From the NCBI GenBank assembly GCA_029245025.1, contig JAQWQC010000034.1, forward strand, positions 124,001 through 188,000: a DNA stretch of 64,000 bases, in the 5' to 3' direction. The position numbers were made by a program, and so were the translations under genes. This stretch comes from Rhodospirillaceae bacterium. Its GTDB lineage: Bacteria > Pseudomonadota > Alphaproteobacteria > Rhodospirillales > Rhodospirillaceae. The notes under the pieces were generated by a model, which worked only from the letters and a program-made list of their open reading frames with translations, made no database searches and was not told where the DNA came from. Within the stretch, counting starts at the first letter, position 1. Each line of letters opens with the position of its first letter. Shown one piece after another: positions 46,484 to 57,373 of the stretch.

Positions 46484-47041
46484 ATGAGTAAGTCTGCGGC
46501 TTTATTATTCAGCGTATGCGTCGCGACGGTTCAGTTGTCAGAAAGTCTGCACGCTCAATCGCTAACCGGTATCTCCGCAACTGCCTTTGCTGACATGCCA
46601 TGGTCCGCCACTTTAGAAATTCGTGCCGGGCGGGACTTACCCTTGGAGCGCGACCTTGTCTCTGAAGTCAGCCGTCTTTTGGCGGCGCAGGGATATACGG
46701 TTGCGCCGCGAGGCGATGTCATCGTCACTGTCGATGGCGGCACACCTTTGCCCGGCGTTGAGTCCCGGTCGCCTGTTACCTTTGATCAACGGCTGCGGTC
46801 TATGGGCACGGTACACAATGACAAAGGGGTCACGATTCCGTTCAACAGAAAGGATGCTGCCCCTGGAGCGGCTGTGTTTACGCTCCGCATGTCGGCTTAT
46901 CGCCCAGGCCAATCGAACCTATGGGTTGGTCAGGTATCTGGACCCAACAATGGCGGTGGGCGAAGGGCCACAACCTTCGCGTTGGCAGAATCACTGATTT
47001 CTAAATTTGGCCAATCTGCGACAGAATCTGCCGCCGAATAG
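46484..47041 (+). CDS. Exported protein of unknown function, 185 aa
   Basis: ATG 46484 opens a signal peptide (MSKSAALLFSVCVATVQL, cleavage after LHA); the track start adds 13 residues without family sense. The mature part has SATLEIRAGRDLPLERDL, VSRLLAAQGY, VIVTVDG and a C-terminal WVGQVSGPNN strand, suggesting a small alpha/beta lipoprotein-like fold, but I do not recognise a family. It lies about 130 nt after the flavoprotein gene and 148 nt before the next gene. Confidence 0.7.
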   Translation: MSKSAALLFSVCVATVQLSESLHAQSLTGISATAFADMPWSATLEIRAGRDLPLERDLVSEVSRLLAAQGYTVAPRGDVIVTVDGGTPLPGVESRSPVTFDQRLRSMGTVHNDKGVTIPFNRKDAAPGAAVFTLRMSAYRPGQSNLWVGQVSGPNNGGGRRATTFALAESLISKFGQSATESAAE

Positions 47042-47189
47042 CGAGCACCACTGTCCTCGGTTCGGACAATCCAGCCCGCTCAATAGCCTGTTCACGGGAT
47101 TGTGCCTGACTCTCAATAGGACGTCGCAGTACACTCTACCTTATGCCGTACCCCACTACGTGCCAGCAACTCGATCTGGGAGAGATGCC

Positions 47190-47822
47190 ATGACCAAGCA
47201 ACCGCGCAATCTTTATGAAGCCCCCGATTCAGCTAAAGGTGGCCCGCCACCCGCTGTCAAAGCTGAGTCTGGCTCAGGTCGTCCCAACCCAACTCTCGCG
47301 ATGATATCTCCCATTCAGGGGCGCGAGGAAGAGTTCGGTCAAGCCGTCAATGTCGCGCTGAAGACAATGACCGACACGATGCCCTATCAACACTATTTCA
47401 ACGATGCGTTGGTCAAGTCGCACCTGTCTCATATTCAGTTCGCTAAGAATCATGGCTTGCTAGATGAAATGATCTCCGAAGATCAGAAATCGATGTCGCC
47501 GATGCTCGGCCGTATTCGCGGCAAGGTCGAGGAGACTGGAAACACCGAACTCGGCATGATCGCGATGTTCGATCGTACTTCTTGTTTTTATCAAATGCTG
47601 TCGGAGTGGGACTCAGAGCCTGGTATGCGAAGGTATAAAGAACCGTTTGGTTATGTCTTGGAGATGGGCAAGCGGATCGGCCAGTTTGATCTAACAGTTG
47701 AAGAAATTCACCAGATTTATACCAAGCCCCGCTATTACGGGTATGCGGGACAACTTGGCCTTAAACTCGACGTAACCGACATCGACACCGACGGCTATAT
47801 CACCGTCACTCTGGTCGAATAA
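47190..47822 (+). CDS. Unknown protein, paralogue A of a tandem pair (no signal peptide)
   Basis: A 210-aa protein from ATG 47190, preceded by GGGAGAG; the track start overlaps the previous gene. A low-complexity N-terminal tail (residues 1-40) leads into a largely helical domain. That domain shares with the next gene the segments NDALVK, HIQFAK, LL-EM, SPM, a cysteine followed by aromatic residues (SCFYQ), MRRYKEPFGYVLE, RIGQFDLT and PRYYGY. I cannot assign a family. With no signal peptide it should be cytoplasmic, while its neighbour is exported. Confidence 0.75.
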   Translation: MTKQPRNLYEAPDSAKGGPPPAVKAESGSGRPNPTLAMISPIQGREEEFGQAVNVALKTMTDTMPYQHYFNDALVKSHLSHIQFAKNHGLLDEMISEDQKSMSPMLGRIRGKVEETGNTELGMIAMFDRTSCFYQMLSEWDSEPGMRRYKEPFGYVLEMGKRIGQFDLTVEEIHQIYTKPRYYGYAGQLGLKLDVTDIDTDGYITVTLVE

Positions 47823-47974
47823 GAAAAACATAGAGATTACATGAGATTTGAGACCTGTTCTCTAGTTGGACAATCGCCCGAGGGCAGTTAAACCGGCCTA
47901 TGTGGTCAAGCCGGGTTCAGGTATGCTGCCTTCAATCTTTTGCAGTCGGATTAATCCAAACCGGGAGCTCGTCC

Positions 47975-48613
47975 ATGACCATACGTTTGCTTGAAGTCGC
48001 TACGGCTGGCGTGATTGCCGTCGCGATTTCCACTTCCGCCTTTGCCGCAGGACGTCAAGTCGGCCAGTACTCACCTTTCCCTGAAAAAACAGATGAGTTG
48101 GGTCAGGCGATGCAGATGGTCATCAAGACCTTGAATCATTCCAGCCGTGCCTATGAACACCAAGTAAATGACGCGCTAGTAAAAATGACTCTCGGTCATA
48201 TCCAGTTCGCTAAAGACAATGACCTTTTGGAAGAAATGGTTGATGACGAAATCAGAGTACAAAGCCCGATGCTGATACGCGTTGCTAAGATGATTGAAGA
48301 GTCTGGTGACAAAGAGCTCGCCCTTAAGGCTGTCTTCGAGCAAACAACCTGTCACTTCCAATTGGTTATGCAAACTGAAATGCAACCTGGTGTGCGCCGG
48401 TACCTGTTTCCCTATAGCCATGTTCTGGAGGAAACCCGTCGTATGGGTCAACACGACCTTACTAACGAAGAAATCTATAACGTTTGGCTGAAGCCACGTT
48501 ATGAGCGCTATGGTGAAGTGCTCGGCGTTCCTCTAAAAGTTGATCCTTGGGATCCCGAAACCCAAATCATCACAGTGCGTATTAAGGGTTTCGATCAAGT
48601 CTCAATGCGCTAA
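47975..48613 (+). CDS. Unknown exported protein, paralogue B of the tandem pair
   Basis: A 212-aa protein from ATG 47975 (GGGAGC ahead) with a signal peptide, MTIRLLEVATAG, cleaved after AFA. The mature part aligns with paralogue A across nearly its full length: YSPFPEKTDELGQAMQMVIKT, NDALVKMTLGHIQFAKDN, SPMLIRVAKMIEESGD, TTCHFQL, VRRYLFPYSHVLEE and RRMGQHDLTNEEI. It is followed by a strong terminator at 48635. The pair probably arose by duplication, then one copy gained or lost export. Function unknown. Confidence 0.75.
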   Translation: MTIRLLEVATAGVIAVAISTSAFAAGRQVGQYSPFPEKTDELGQAMQMVIKTLNHSSRAYEHQVNDALVKMTLGHIQFAKDNDLLEEMVDDEIRVQSPMLIRVAKMIEESGDKELALKAVFEQTTCHFQLVMQTEMQPGVRRYLFPYSHVLEETRRMGQHDLTNEEIYNVWLKPRYERYGEVLGVPLKVDPWDPETQIITVRIKGFDQVSMR

Positions 48614-48634
48614 CCAAAAATCATATAATTATTG

Positions 48635-48672
48635 AAAGGCTCCCTTATAAATTAAGGGAGCCTTTCTTATTT
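48635..48672 (+). terminator. Rho-independent terminator
   Basis: A 13-bp perfect stem, AAAGGCTCCCTTA with TAAGGGAGCCTTT, around a 5-nt loop, followed by CTTATTT. It ends the transcript of the tandem paralogues. The A-rich 5' side may let it also stop the convergent siderophore-receptor transcript. Confidence 0.9.
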
Positions 48673-48754
48673 CAGATGAGCAATCTATCTGAAGCCTGAA
48701 AGGCAGAGATAGCGCTTACTTTGAATTAAATGCTCGCCAAAGAGCTATGCTCTT

Positions 48755-50875
48755 CTAGAATCTCCCACTGATTGTTAGACGAGCGTTAACGGGCGCACCG
48801 ACAGTGACTTGATGTGTGCTATGCGAGTTTGGGAAGTACAGCGTGTCAGTCAGGTTTTCTATATTAAGTTGCAGGCGGAGCTGATCAGATAGGTCTAAGT
48901 ATGCTGCAGCATCAATACGCGTATAGCTCGGCAGGACAGCAGTGTTACCGTTGTTAACGAAGCTCTCGTCTTGATAAGTCATTCCCAGGCCGATGCCGAG
49001 CTTATCTGTGACCTGAAAGTTATTCCAGAGCGATGCCATGTTTTTAGGTAATTCACGTGGTCGCAGCCCTGCAGGGCCAGATCGCTTGACTTGCTCGCCG
49101 TCAAGATAGCTGTAACCAGCTGAAACAAACCATCTGTCTGTCACTTGACCCTGAAGCTGCGCCTCGAATCCCTCTATCTTTGACTCGATGATATCCAAGG
49201 TTGAGGGGTCATTATCAGCCACCTGAGGTGAACTCTGCTGTACTTCAAAAATGGCCGCTGTAAGGCTTAGGCCTTGATTAAAGTCCCATTTCACACCTGC
49301 TTCTAGGTTGGAGAATGTGTTCGGGTCTAGTTGATCATTGTTGCCATTGATATTTGCGAACTGTTCTCCGCTGCGAGGCAAAAAAGACTCGCTATAACTT
49401 CCGTATAAAGAAATATTTTCCTGAGGTTTGATTACTAGGCCGATGCGCGGCGATATTTCTTCATCCTTTCGCGTCCTTGTTTCGTTTGCGAGAACATTAA
49501 AAACTTCAATATCAAAGCTATCGAACCGAGCTCCAACAATAACGTCCAGTTTCTCAGAAATTTCGATCTCGTCTTGTATGTAAGCAGAAAACACATCAAT
49601 GCCCACGCGTGTATCGTCATTAAGGTCTGTAGAGAAGCTGTTTGTTGCTGTTAGGCCGGACGAGTTCACGCCGATGCCACGCCTTAAATTGAGCGGCCGA
49701 GCAATTGGAAACACCTCTTTGTCATCTGCTGTAGTATCCCAGAACGAGTTAAAGCGGTCTTGATTTGAGGACGTGTCTATATATTCGAAGCCAGCAACAA
49801 CCGTGTGAAGGAGGCCGCTAGTTCCAAATTCTCCAATTAAATTTCCGGATAAGATCAGGTTTTTACGATCGGTTGTGTCAACATAACCATCAAGCGTCAC
49901 GATGTTTGGTGTGGTCGCCTGACTGTAACCTGACGCATAAAAGTTCTGATATAGCTTTGCATAGTCGCCATAAGACGCGACGAAATTACCTTTCAGATTT
50001 TCGGAAAAGGTGTGCTGCAACGTCGCGCGCAGTAAATGGGCTTTGAGCTGTGTGGTATTGAGTTCGGGGTCAGCGAAAACAATATCTTTGAGTGCTTCAA
50101 CAGGACGACCATCTGATCCTGTTGGTATTCCGCGATCAATGAAGCGCTCATGATCGTTGTATTCATAAGACACATGTAGCGCCGTATTTTGTGCCAGTTC
50201 GAATTTGACTGTCGGATTTACGCCAAATCTATCACCGCTATAAAAATCACGATGATTATTTAAGCGCTCGTAAAACGCGTTGACTCGGAACGCGGATTCC
50301 TCACCTGTAGTAAAATTGCTGTCAATCTGAACGTCAAAAGCACCAAATGCGTCAACACTGGCCGCGTAACCAGAGAAGGTTTCTCCGGTCACAGCTCTCT
50401 TTGTGACGCGGTTTAAGATGCCGCCCGTACCACCACGCCCAAACAATAGCGCATTTGGGCCGCGTAAGATCTCGATCTGCTCTAAATTATAAACAGGGCG
50501 ATAATACTGAACGTCATCACGGACACCATCGATGAAGAAGTCGGCCGTTGAACGCACGCCACGAAATACAACAGAGTCGCGGTGCCCTTCACCCTGTGAT
50601 GTGTTCACCCCTGGCGTATAATTTACGATGTCGCCGATACTCTTAAAGCCCCGCTCTGTGATCTGCTCAGCGGTGACGATGGAGAGGCTTTGCGGAACAT
50701 CAATGATCGGAGTCGGTGTTTTGAGAGCGTTAATTTGATCGGTGTAGAGATATTTCCCTGTGACTACAATTTCATCAGGCGAAGTCTCTTCTGGTGACTG
50801 AGCTCCAGCTGAAGTAGCCGAGAATGCAAGGTAAAGGGCTGTTGCGCTAGAAAATTGGACAAAACATGATCTCAC
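48755..50875 (-). CDS. TonB-dependent siderophore receptor
   Basis: Outer-membrane receptor of about 706 aa for a ferric siderophore. GTG 50875 is chosen over the TTG at 50890 because GGAGCG lies about 9 nt ahead. A signal peptide ends near AGAQ. The TonB-box-like DEIVVTG and the plug domain (TPIIDVPQSLSIVTAEQITERG, FRGVRSTADFFIDGVRDD, IEILRGPNALLFGRGGTGGILNRVTKR) are clear. The barrel follows and ends in the terminal phenylalanine (TISGRF) needed for insertion. Fur-like boxes upstream indicate iron repression. No siderophore synthesis or ABC uptake genes are adjacent, so it probably takes up a foreign siderophore. Confidence 0.95.
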   Translation of the reverse strand: MRSCFVQFSSATALYLAFSATSAGAQSPEETSPDEIVVTGKYLYTDQINALKTPTPIIDVPQSLSIVTAEQITERGFKSIGDIVNYTPGVNTSQGEGHRDSVVFRGVRSTADFFIDGVRDDVQYYRPVYNLEQIEILRGPNALLFGRGGTGGILNRVTKRAVTGETFSGYAASVDAFGAFDVQIDSNFTTGEESAFRVNAFYERLNNHRDFYSGDRFGVNPTVKFELAQNTALHVSYEYNDHERFIDRGIPTGSDGRPVEALKDIVFADPELNTTQLKAHLLRATLQHTFSENLKGNFVASYGDYAKLYQNFYASGYSQATTPNIVTLDGYVDTTDRKNLILSGNLIGEFGTSGLLHTVVAGFEYIDTSSNQDRFNSFWDTTADDKEVFPIARPLNLRRGIGVNSSGLTATNSFSTDLNDDTRVGIDVFSAYIQDEIEISEKLDVIVGARFDSFDIEVFNVLANETRTRKDEEISPRIGLVIKPQENISLYGSYSESFLPRSGEQFANINGNNDQLDPNTFSNLEAGVKWDFNQGLSLTAAIFEVQQSSPQVADNDPSTLDIIESKIEGFEAQLQGQVTDRWFVSAGYSYLDGEQVKRSGPAGLRPRELPKNMASLWNNFQVTDKLGIGLGMTYQDESFVNNGNTAVLPSYTRIDAAAYLDLSDQLRLQLNIENLTDTLYFPNSHSTHQVTVGAPVNARLTISGRF

Positions 50876-50928
50876 GGTGGGGCGCTCCAAAGCTTATGAT
50901 AATTTACGTGATGTAAACTATGTTAATG

Positions 50929-50970
50929 TGATAATGATTATTAATAACAATGATAATGATTATTAATAGC
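50929..50970. promoter_or_regulatory. Two Fur-box-like sites upstream of the siderophore receptor
   Basis: The sequence TGATAATGATTATTAATA occurs twice with a 22-bp period (starting 50929 and 50951). Each copy matches the GATAATGAT half of the Fur consensus with a partial inverted half. A third, weaker GATAATCA lies at 50980. They are 50-100 bp from the receptor start, where Fur would block transcription when iron is plentiful. Confidence 0.75.
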
Positions 50971-51338
50971 ACTGCGAATGATAATCAATACAAAATCGAA
51001 TTAACGCTATCTGTGGCACCTCAGTCGGCGAAAACCTCTCCGAAGAAGATGTCTCTACCGTTGCCTCGAGCACTTCGACAGTGGGATCAAGTTCAAGAAT
51101 TAGTTTCGTGAATTTATCAATGAGTAACGGAATTGGTGCTAGATTTGCGACGCTCCCAGACGGTTTGATGCGTATTCGAGTTCCCAATTAAAAAATTAAA
51201 TTTGGCTTCGGAGAAAAAGTGGCTCCACCTTCTCAATTGGGGTCGGAATTCTTCCATTCATCTATGATTTGATTTTAAAACTTGGCGAAATCTTGGTTCT
51301 TTGCCGAAACGGCATAGGCACTTAATGACCGCTTATTA

Positions 51339-51355
51339 ATTAGAATGATTCTAAT
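51339..51355. promoter_or_regulatory. Perfect 17-bp palindrome upstream of katG, Irr/ICE- or PerR-like operator
   Basis: ATTAGAATGATTCTAAT is a perfect inverted repeat around a central G, about 98 bp before the katG start. It fits the alphaproteobacterial Irr box (TTAGAA-N3-TTCTAA) and also the 7-1-7 layout of Fur-family PerR boxes. Both regulators are known to control peroxide defence. The rest of 50891-51452 has no gene I can support. Confidence 0.7.
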
Positions 51356-51389
51356 AAGTTGACAGCTTCAAGCGCCCGAATATATTTGA

Positions 51390-53738
<2,349 letters not shown>

Positions 53739-53789
53739 CAACGTCTACCAAGCGCCACGATTTTTGTTGGTGCTCGTTATATCAAGACT

Positions 53790-53820
53790 AAAGACCCTCG
53801 CTTCGGCGGGGGTCTTTTTT
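53790..53820 (+). terminator. Rho-independent terminator of katG
   Basis: AAGACCCTCGC and GCGGGGGTCTT pair around TTCG, a stable tetraloop, followed by a run of T. It isolates katG from the envelope-protein cluster that starts at 53922. Confidence 0.92.
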
Positions 53821-53921
53821 ATTAGCTGGACCGCCATAACGTGGTCGTGACGCACAAACCTCATTTCGCTGATTGATCAACCCTGCGTAGGGTGTCTCCC
53901 TAATAAATGGGGGTCGCAATC

Positions 53922-54422
53922 ATGAAACCGTCTAAGCAGTTGGCCTCTATAGGATTGGCTTTGGCATGCGGTATGGGAATAGGCGCGCTCAGCGTCGGCA
54001 GTTTTGCGCAAGGCAATGCGCTCCGTTGGGTCAACGGCACCTACCCAGAAGCCTATGAAGCAAGTATGGATGCCTCATCCGCGGCCTTCGAGCGTAAGGA
54101 CATGGAAGCGACCCGGTCTCATATGGCTGAAGACTTCGCCACCTACGAATTACACGGCCCGGAATCACCGAAGCTGTTGGTCAAGGGTCGGGACAAAACC
54201 ATTGAGGTGATGAACAATTTCTTTGCCGGTGATTTTGGCTCAAGCTGGGATGGTGCTGAGGTCGAGAAGCTCGGCTCCATCGGCAACACCATGGTTCAGA
54301 TTGAGTACGATCGCTATAACATGGAGGGTGGTCAGATCACCATCCCGACTTTTGTCATCATCCAATATCAAGACGGCAAGCGCTGGCGCGAGTGGCGGCT
54401 TCGTCCCGATCCCGCCACATAA
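53922..54422 (+). CDS. Exported SnoaL/NTF2-like protein
   Basis: A 166-aa protein from ATG 53922 (GGGGGTCG ahead); an ATG 15 nt upstream is also possible. The signal peptide (MKPSKQLASIGLALACGMGIG) is cleaved near SFAQ. The mature part has the helix EASMDASSAAFERKDMEAT, HMAEDFATYEL and strands ending VIIQYQDGKRWREWRL, consistent with the cone-shaped NTF2/SnoaL-like fold used as an enzyme or ligand-binding pocket. It heads a four-gene run with gaps of 27, 35 and 27 nt in which every product is exported or membrane-anchored. Ligand unknown. Confidence 0.75.
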   Translation: MKPSKQLASIGLALACGMGIGALSVGSFAQGNALRWVNGTYPEAYEASMDASSAAFERKDMEATRSHMAEDFATYELHGPESPKLLVKGRDKTIEVMNNFFAGDFGSSWDGAEVEKLGSIGNTMVQIEYDRYNMEGGQITIPTFVIIQYQDGKRWREWRLRPDPAT

Positions 54423-54449
54423 ACAGTCTGGTATCGAGAGAGAATCGCC

Positions 54450-56312
54450 ATGCGTCTAACACATGTCTTGTCCGGTTTAACGGCCGCGGCATTTTTGCTT
54501 GGGGCGACGGATGCTGTGCTCGCAAAGGGCAACCCAGAGCGTGGCAAAGTGCTCGCACGGGATTGCTTCGCGTGTCACGGCCCCGACGGGAACAGTCCAT
54601 CGCCGGTAAACCCAAAGATTGGCGGTCAGCACGAGCGGTATATTTTTCTGGCGCTGATGCAATATTTGGAGGGGGAGCGGAAACGCTCTTTGATGACGGG
54701 TTCTGTGCTGGGCAAGACAGAGCAAGAACTCGAAGACATCGCTGCCTATTACGCGGCACAGCCGGGATATCTCTCACGCCGGGAAATTCGTCAGCGTAAA
54801 CGGGAGGGCGTTTCCGCAGAACAGCAGGGTAGCCCCCAAGGCGGCGGCCCACCTCAAGGTGGCGGTGCGCAGCAACCCAAGTTTGATCACAGTGATCAGA
54901 TCGCCAAGTACAACAGCATGCTGGCCCAGGCGGTGTACGACGCTAGCCAAGTGACCGAGCAGGTAGACGAAGCGGTTTGTGCGGCCATCACCGGTGATGC
55001 TGGATCCGATTCCGATAACGACGGTCTGGCTGATGCCTACGATGCGGCTCCCAATGATGCGGGCGAATTTGTCACCGATGTTAGTGGTGATGGCTACTTT
55101 GAGATTTGCAATATCCAACAGTTCGAAGCCATTGGCGCGCTGGGATCAGGCGACGGCACAAGCACGACGCTTGATCGCACTGTCCGTATGACCCGCAAGT
55201 ATCAAGTGGTGCGCGATCTTGATGCTTCGGTGATAGAGAACTTTGAGCCGATTGGGGATTGCGGCCCCGAAGGCAACTGTATGATCACGTTTGATCGCTT
55301 TGGCTTTCAAGGAATCGTCGACGGGCAGGGGCATGTAATCCGTGGTCTGCGCATCTCGAAGCCTGGAGGTGGCGGTGTTGGTTTGTTCGGTGTGCTCGGT
55401 CAAGCGGGTACCGTGCGCAACATTGTGCTTGAAGATGCCGCCGTGGTTGGTCGCGGCGGTGTCGGCATGTTGGTCGGCAGTAATTTCGGCATCGTTTATC
55501 AAAATCGCGCGCAAGGCGAGGCGGCCGGTGAGTTGGCCGTCGGTGGATTGGTCGGCGGAAGTGCAGGATTTGTTGCCTACAGTGAATCGACAGGCAAGGT
55601 TTCCGGTAGTCAGGCGGCGGGCGGTCTCGTCGGCGATATGCGCGGTGCGGTCTACTTTAGTCACGCCAATATGGAAGTGGCGGCTATTCGCGGTATGGGC
55701 GGCTTGGTCGGTCTCAACACCTTTGGTTTTATTCTTAGCAGTTATGCAGAAGGCACGATCATCGGAAGCAATGACGTTGGTGGTCTGGTCGGTATGAACA
55801 CGGACGGTAAGGTGCGCAACAGCTATGCAACGAATACCGTTGAAGGCGACGGGAATAATGTTGGCGGTTTGATTGGTTTTCATTCCCTTGGTGATGTGCG
55901 CAACAGCTATGCAACGGGCTCTGTCTCGGGTGCCGATACGGTCGGCGGATTGGTCGGGCGCAATAATGGTATCGTCAAGCGTAGCTTTGCGGCCGGGCAG
56001 GTGACAAGCACTGGCGCTACCGGAGGAATCTCCGGTGCCGTTGTCGAAGGAGAAGTTGTCGCGAGCTATTGGTCTGCTGCTGCGCAGGCTAAAGACGCAG
56101 CTGATCTAGCCCGGTTGTCGGGCAATCAAACGGGTTGGTCTCCGGCACAGCCGCCTGTAGCTGACCTGATCGACTATTTCTGTGATGCAAACACCAATGG
56201 GTTTATCGACCCGCAAGAACGTTCACCGGACAACTATGTGTGGGAATTTGGCTCGTCCTCAGAGCCACCATCCATACGCTGTGCCTTACGCGCTGGGGCG
56301 CAAAACGGATAA
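54450..56312 (+). CDS. Cytochrome c fused to a calcium-loop and GLUG-repeat domain
   Basis: A 620-aa exported fusion. The signal peptide ends near VLAK. Residues about 28-105 are a class I cytochrome c: heme motif CFACH (C39, C42, H43), a candidate axial methionine in SLMTGSVLG, and the closing helix LEDIAAYYAAQ. A Gly/Gln/Pro linker (about 124-142) follows. Then comes a DSDNDGLADAYD calcium-type loop, as in thrombospondin type 3 and dockerin-like loops. From about residue 280 to 540 there are GLUG-like repeats of the form VGGLVG...SYATG, each a turn of a predicted right-handed beta-solenoid. GLUG repeats are mostly known from surface adhesins, so a heme domain in front is unusual. Second gene of the exported cluster. 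Confidence 0.85.
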   Translation: MRLTHVLSGLTAAAFLLGATDAVLAKGNPERGKVLARDCFACHGPDGNSPSPVNPKIGGQHERYIFLALMQYLEGERKRSLMTGSVLGKTEQELEDIAAYYAAQPGYLSRREIRQRKREGVSAEQQGSPQGGGPPQGGGAQQPKFDHSDQIAKYNSMLAQAVYDASQVTEQVDEAVCAAITGDAGSDSDNDGLADAYDAAPNDAGEFVTDVSGDGYFEICNIQQFEAIGALGSGDGTSTTLDRTVRMTRKYQVVRDLDASVIENFEPIGDCGPEGNCMITFDRFGFQGIVDGQGHVIRGLRISKPGGGGVGLFGVLGQAGTVRNIVLEDAAVVGRGGVGMLVGSNFGIVYQNRAQGEAAGELAVGGLVGGSAGFVAYSESTGKVSGSQAAGGLVGDMRGAVYFSHANMEVAAIRGMGGLVGLNTFGFILSSYAEGTIIGSNDVGGLVGMNTDGKVRNSYATNTVEGDGNNVGGLIGFHSLGDVRNSYATGSVSGADTVGGLVGRNNGIVKRSFAAGQVTSTGATGGISGAVVEGEVVASYWSAAAQAKDAADLARLSGNQTGWSPAQPPVADLIDYFCDANTNGFIDPQERSPDNYVWEFGSSSEPPSIRCALRAGAQNG

Positions 56313-56347
56313 AGCGCTTTAGGCGCTCATATAGAAAGAAGACGATC

Positions 56348-57346
56348 ATGATCAATCGCCGCACTCTTTTGGCCGCTGCAGCAGTTATGGCGGTGGCTTC
56401 GCCGGTCACGGCCCAAGAGCGGATATCAAATTTCAAGCCGTTTGCAGATGGGGACATCTTTGTCGCTGCGACGATCATGGATCACCCCACGGATGATCAC
56501 ATGGGGACGGGGCGAATTTTCCAATATGACGAGGATCTCCAACTCAAAGGCACGCTCTACACCAAAGGCACCACACACAAAGTAGGCGGGCTCGCTTTCG
56601 CACCCGATGGAACTCTTTGGGCCTTCGCGCAGGGCACACCTGCTGTTGTCGAGATTGGTGATGATGGTGTTCAAAAGCCGGTGCGTAAGTTTTCGGATCG
56701 CACCCTCAGCAGTGTGACGTTTGGCGATGACGGCAGCTTGTTTTTTGGCGAACATTTGATCGGCAAGAAGCTCAGCGTTCCACCGCTCACAACACGGTTT
56801 AATCTGTTGCCTGGGCGTGACGTGATCGGCGACGGCTACGTCTTCAAGTTTAATTCTGATGCGGAGTTGCTCGAAGAATTCCCGACCGATACCCATGGCG
56901 GTGTTGCCGGCATTCACGGTGCCACGTCGACCGTGCTAGCCGATAACGGCACTCGCATGATTTACATTTCTGAAACTGGCAACCGGGTGATGCAGTACGA
57001 CTTGGCTAACCGTAAGCAATTGCCAGATCTCAAAGTGTTTGACGAGCACGAAGAAATTTTCATGGTGTTGACCATGATGCCGATGGTTGATGGATCTTTA
57101 TTGCTCAGCACGGGTAACGGCATGGTCACGCTGGACCAGCACACCGGTGAAATTATCAAGTACTACGATATGGACAGCAGCGGATGGGCCGCTTGCGCCC
57201 CTACGGCAGACGGCAAAAATATTATTGTCGGTAACTTCTTCAGCGGACAGGTTGTTCTGGTCAGCGTAGAAACCGGCGAGGTTGTCCAAAGCGCTTACAT
57301 TGGCCAGAACAATTCATTATCTGGTGTGGCGCAATACCCCGGATAA
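56348..57346 (+). CDS. Exported beta-propeller protein (SMP-30/NHL-like)
   Basis: A 332-aa protein from ATG 56348; the track start lies in the previous gene. The N-terminus MINRRTLLAAAAVMAVA ending VTAQ looks like a Tat signal. The mature part is a series of repeats typical of six-bladed propellers: VGGLAFAPDGTLWAFAQG, SVTFGDDGSLFFGEH, GIHGATSTVLADNG, MMPMVDGSLLLST and AACAPTADGKNIIVGNFFSGQ. Such folds include lactonases, strictosidine-synthase-like proteins and NHL sensors. The metal-binding residues of SMP-30 lactonases cannot be matched with confidence. Third gene of the exported cluster, 35 nt after the cytochrome-GLUG gene. Confidence 0.75.
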   Translation: MINRRTLLAAAAVMAVASPVTAQERISNFKPFADGDIFVAATIMDHPTDDHMGTGRIFQYDEDLQLKGTLYTKGTTHKVGGLAFAPDGTLWAFAQGTPAVVEIGDDGVQKPVRKFSDRTLSSVTFGDDGSLFFGEHLIGKKLSVPPLTTRFNLLPGRDVIGDGYVFKFNSDAELLEEFPTDTHGGVAGIHGATSTVLADNGTRMIYISETGNRVMQYDLANRKQLPDLKVFDEHEEIFMVLTMMPMVDGSLLLSTGNGMVTLDQHTGEIIKYYDMDSSGWAACAPTADGKNIIVGNFFSGQVVLVSVETGEVVQSAYIGQNNSLSGVAQYPG

Positions 57347-57373
57347 GCCAGTCCTAAGATAAGGAAAATAGAT

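Noticed and set aside
50963-51187. 74-aa minus-strand frame upstream of the siderophore receptor
   Set aside because: Starts with TTG without a ribosome binding site, overlaps the Fur-like boxes, and has no recognised domain. It could be a remnant but cannot be supported.
55146-55883. 245-aa minus-strand ORF opposite the GLUG repeats
   Set aside because: Its repeats (THQTTN, HTANSRH) simply mirror the GLUG repeats on the other strand.
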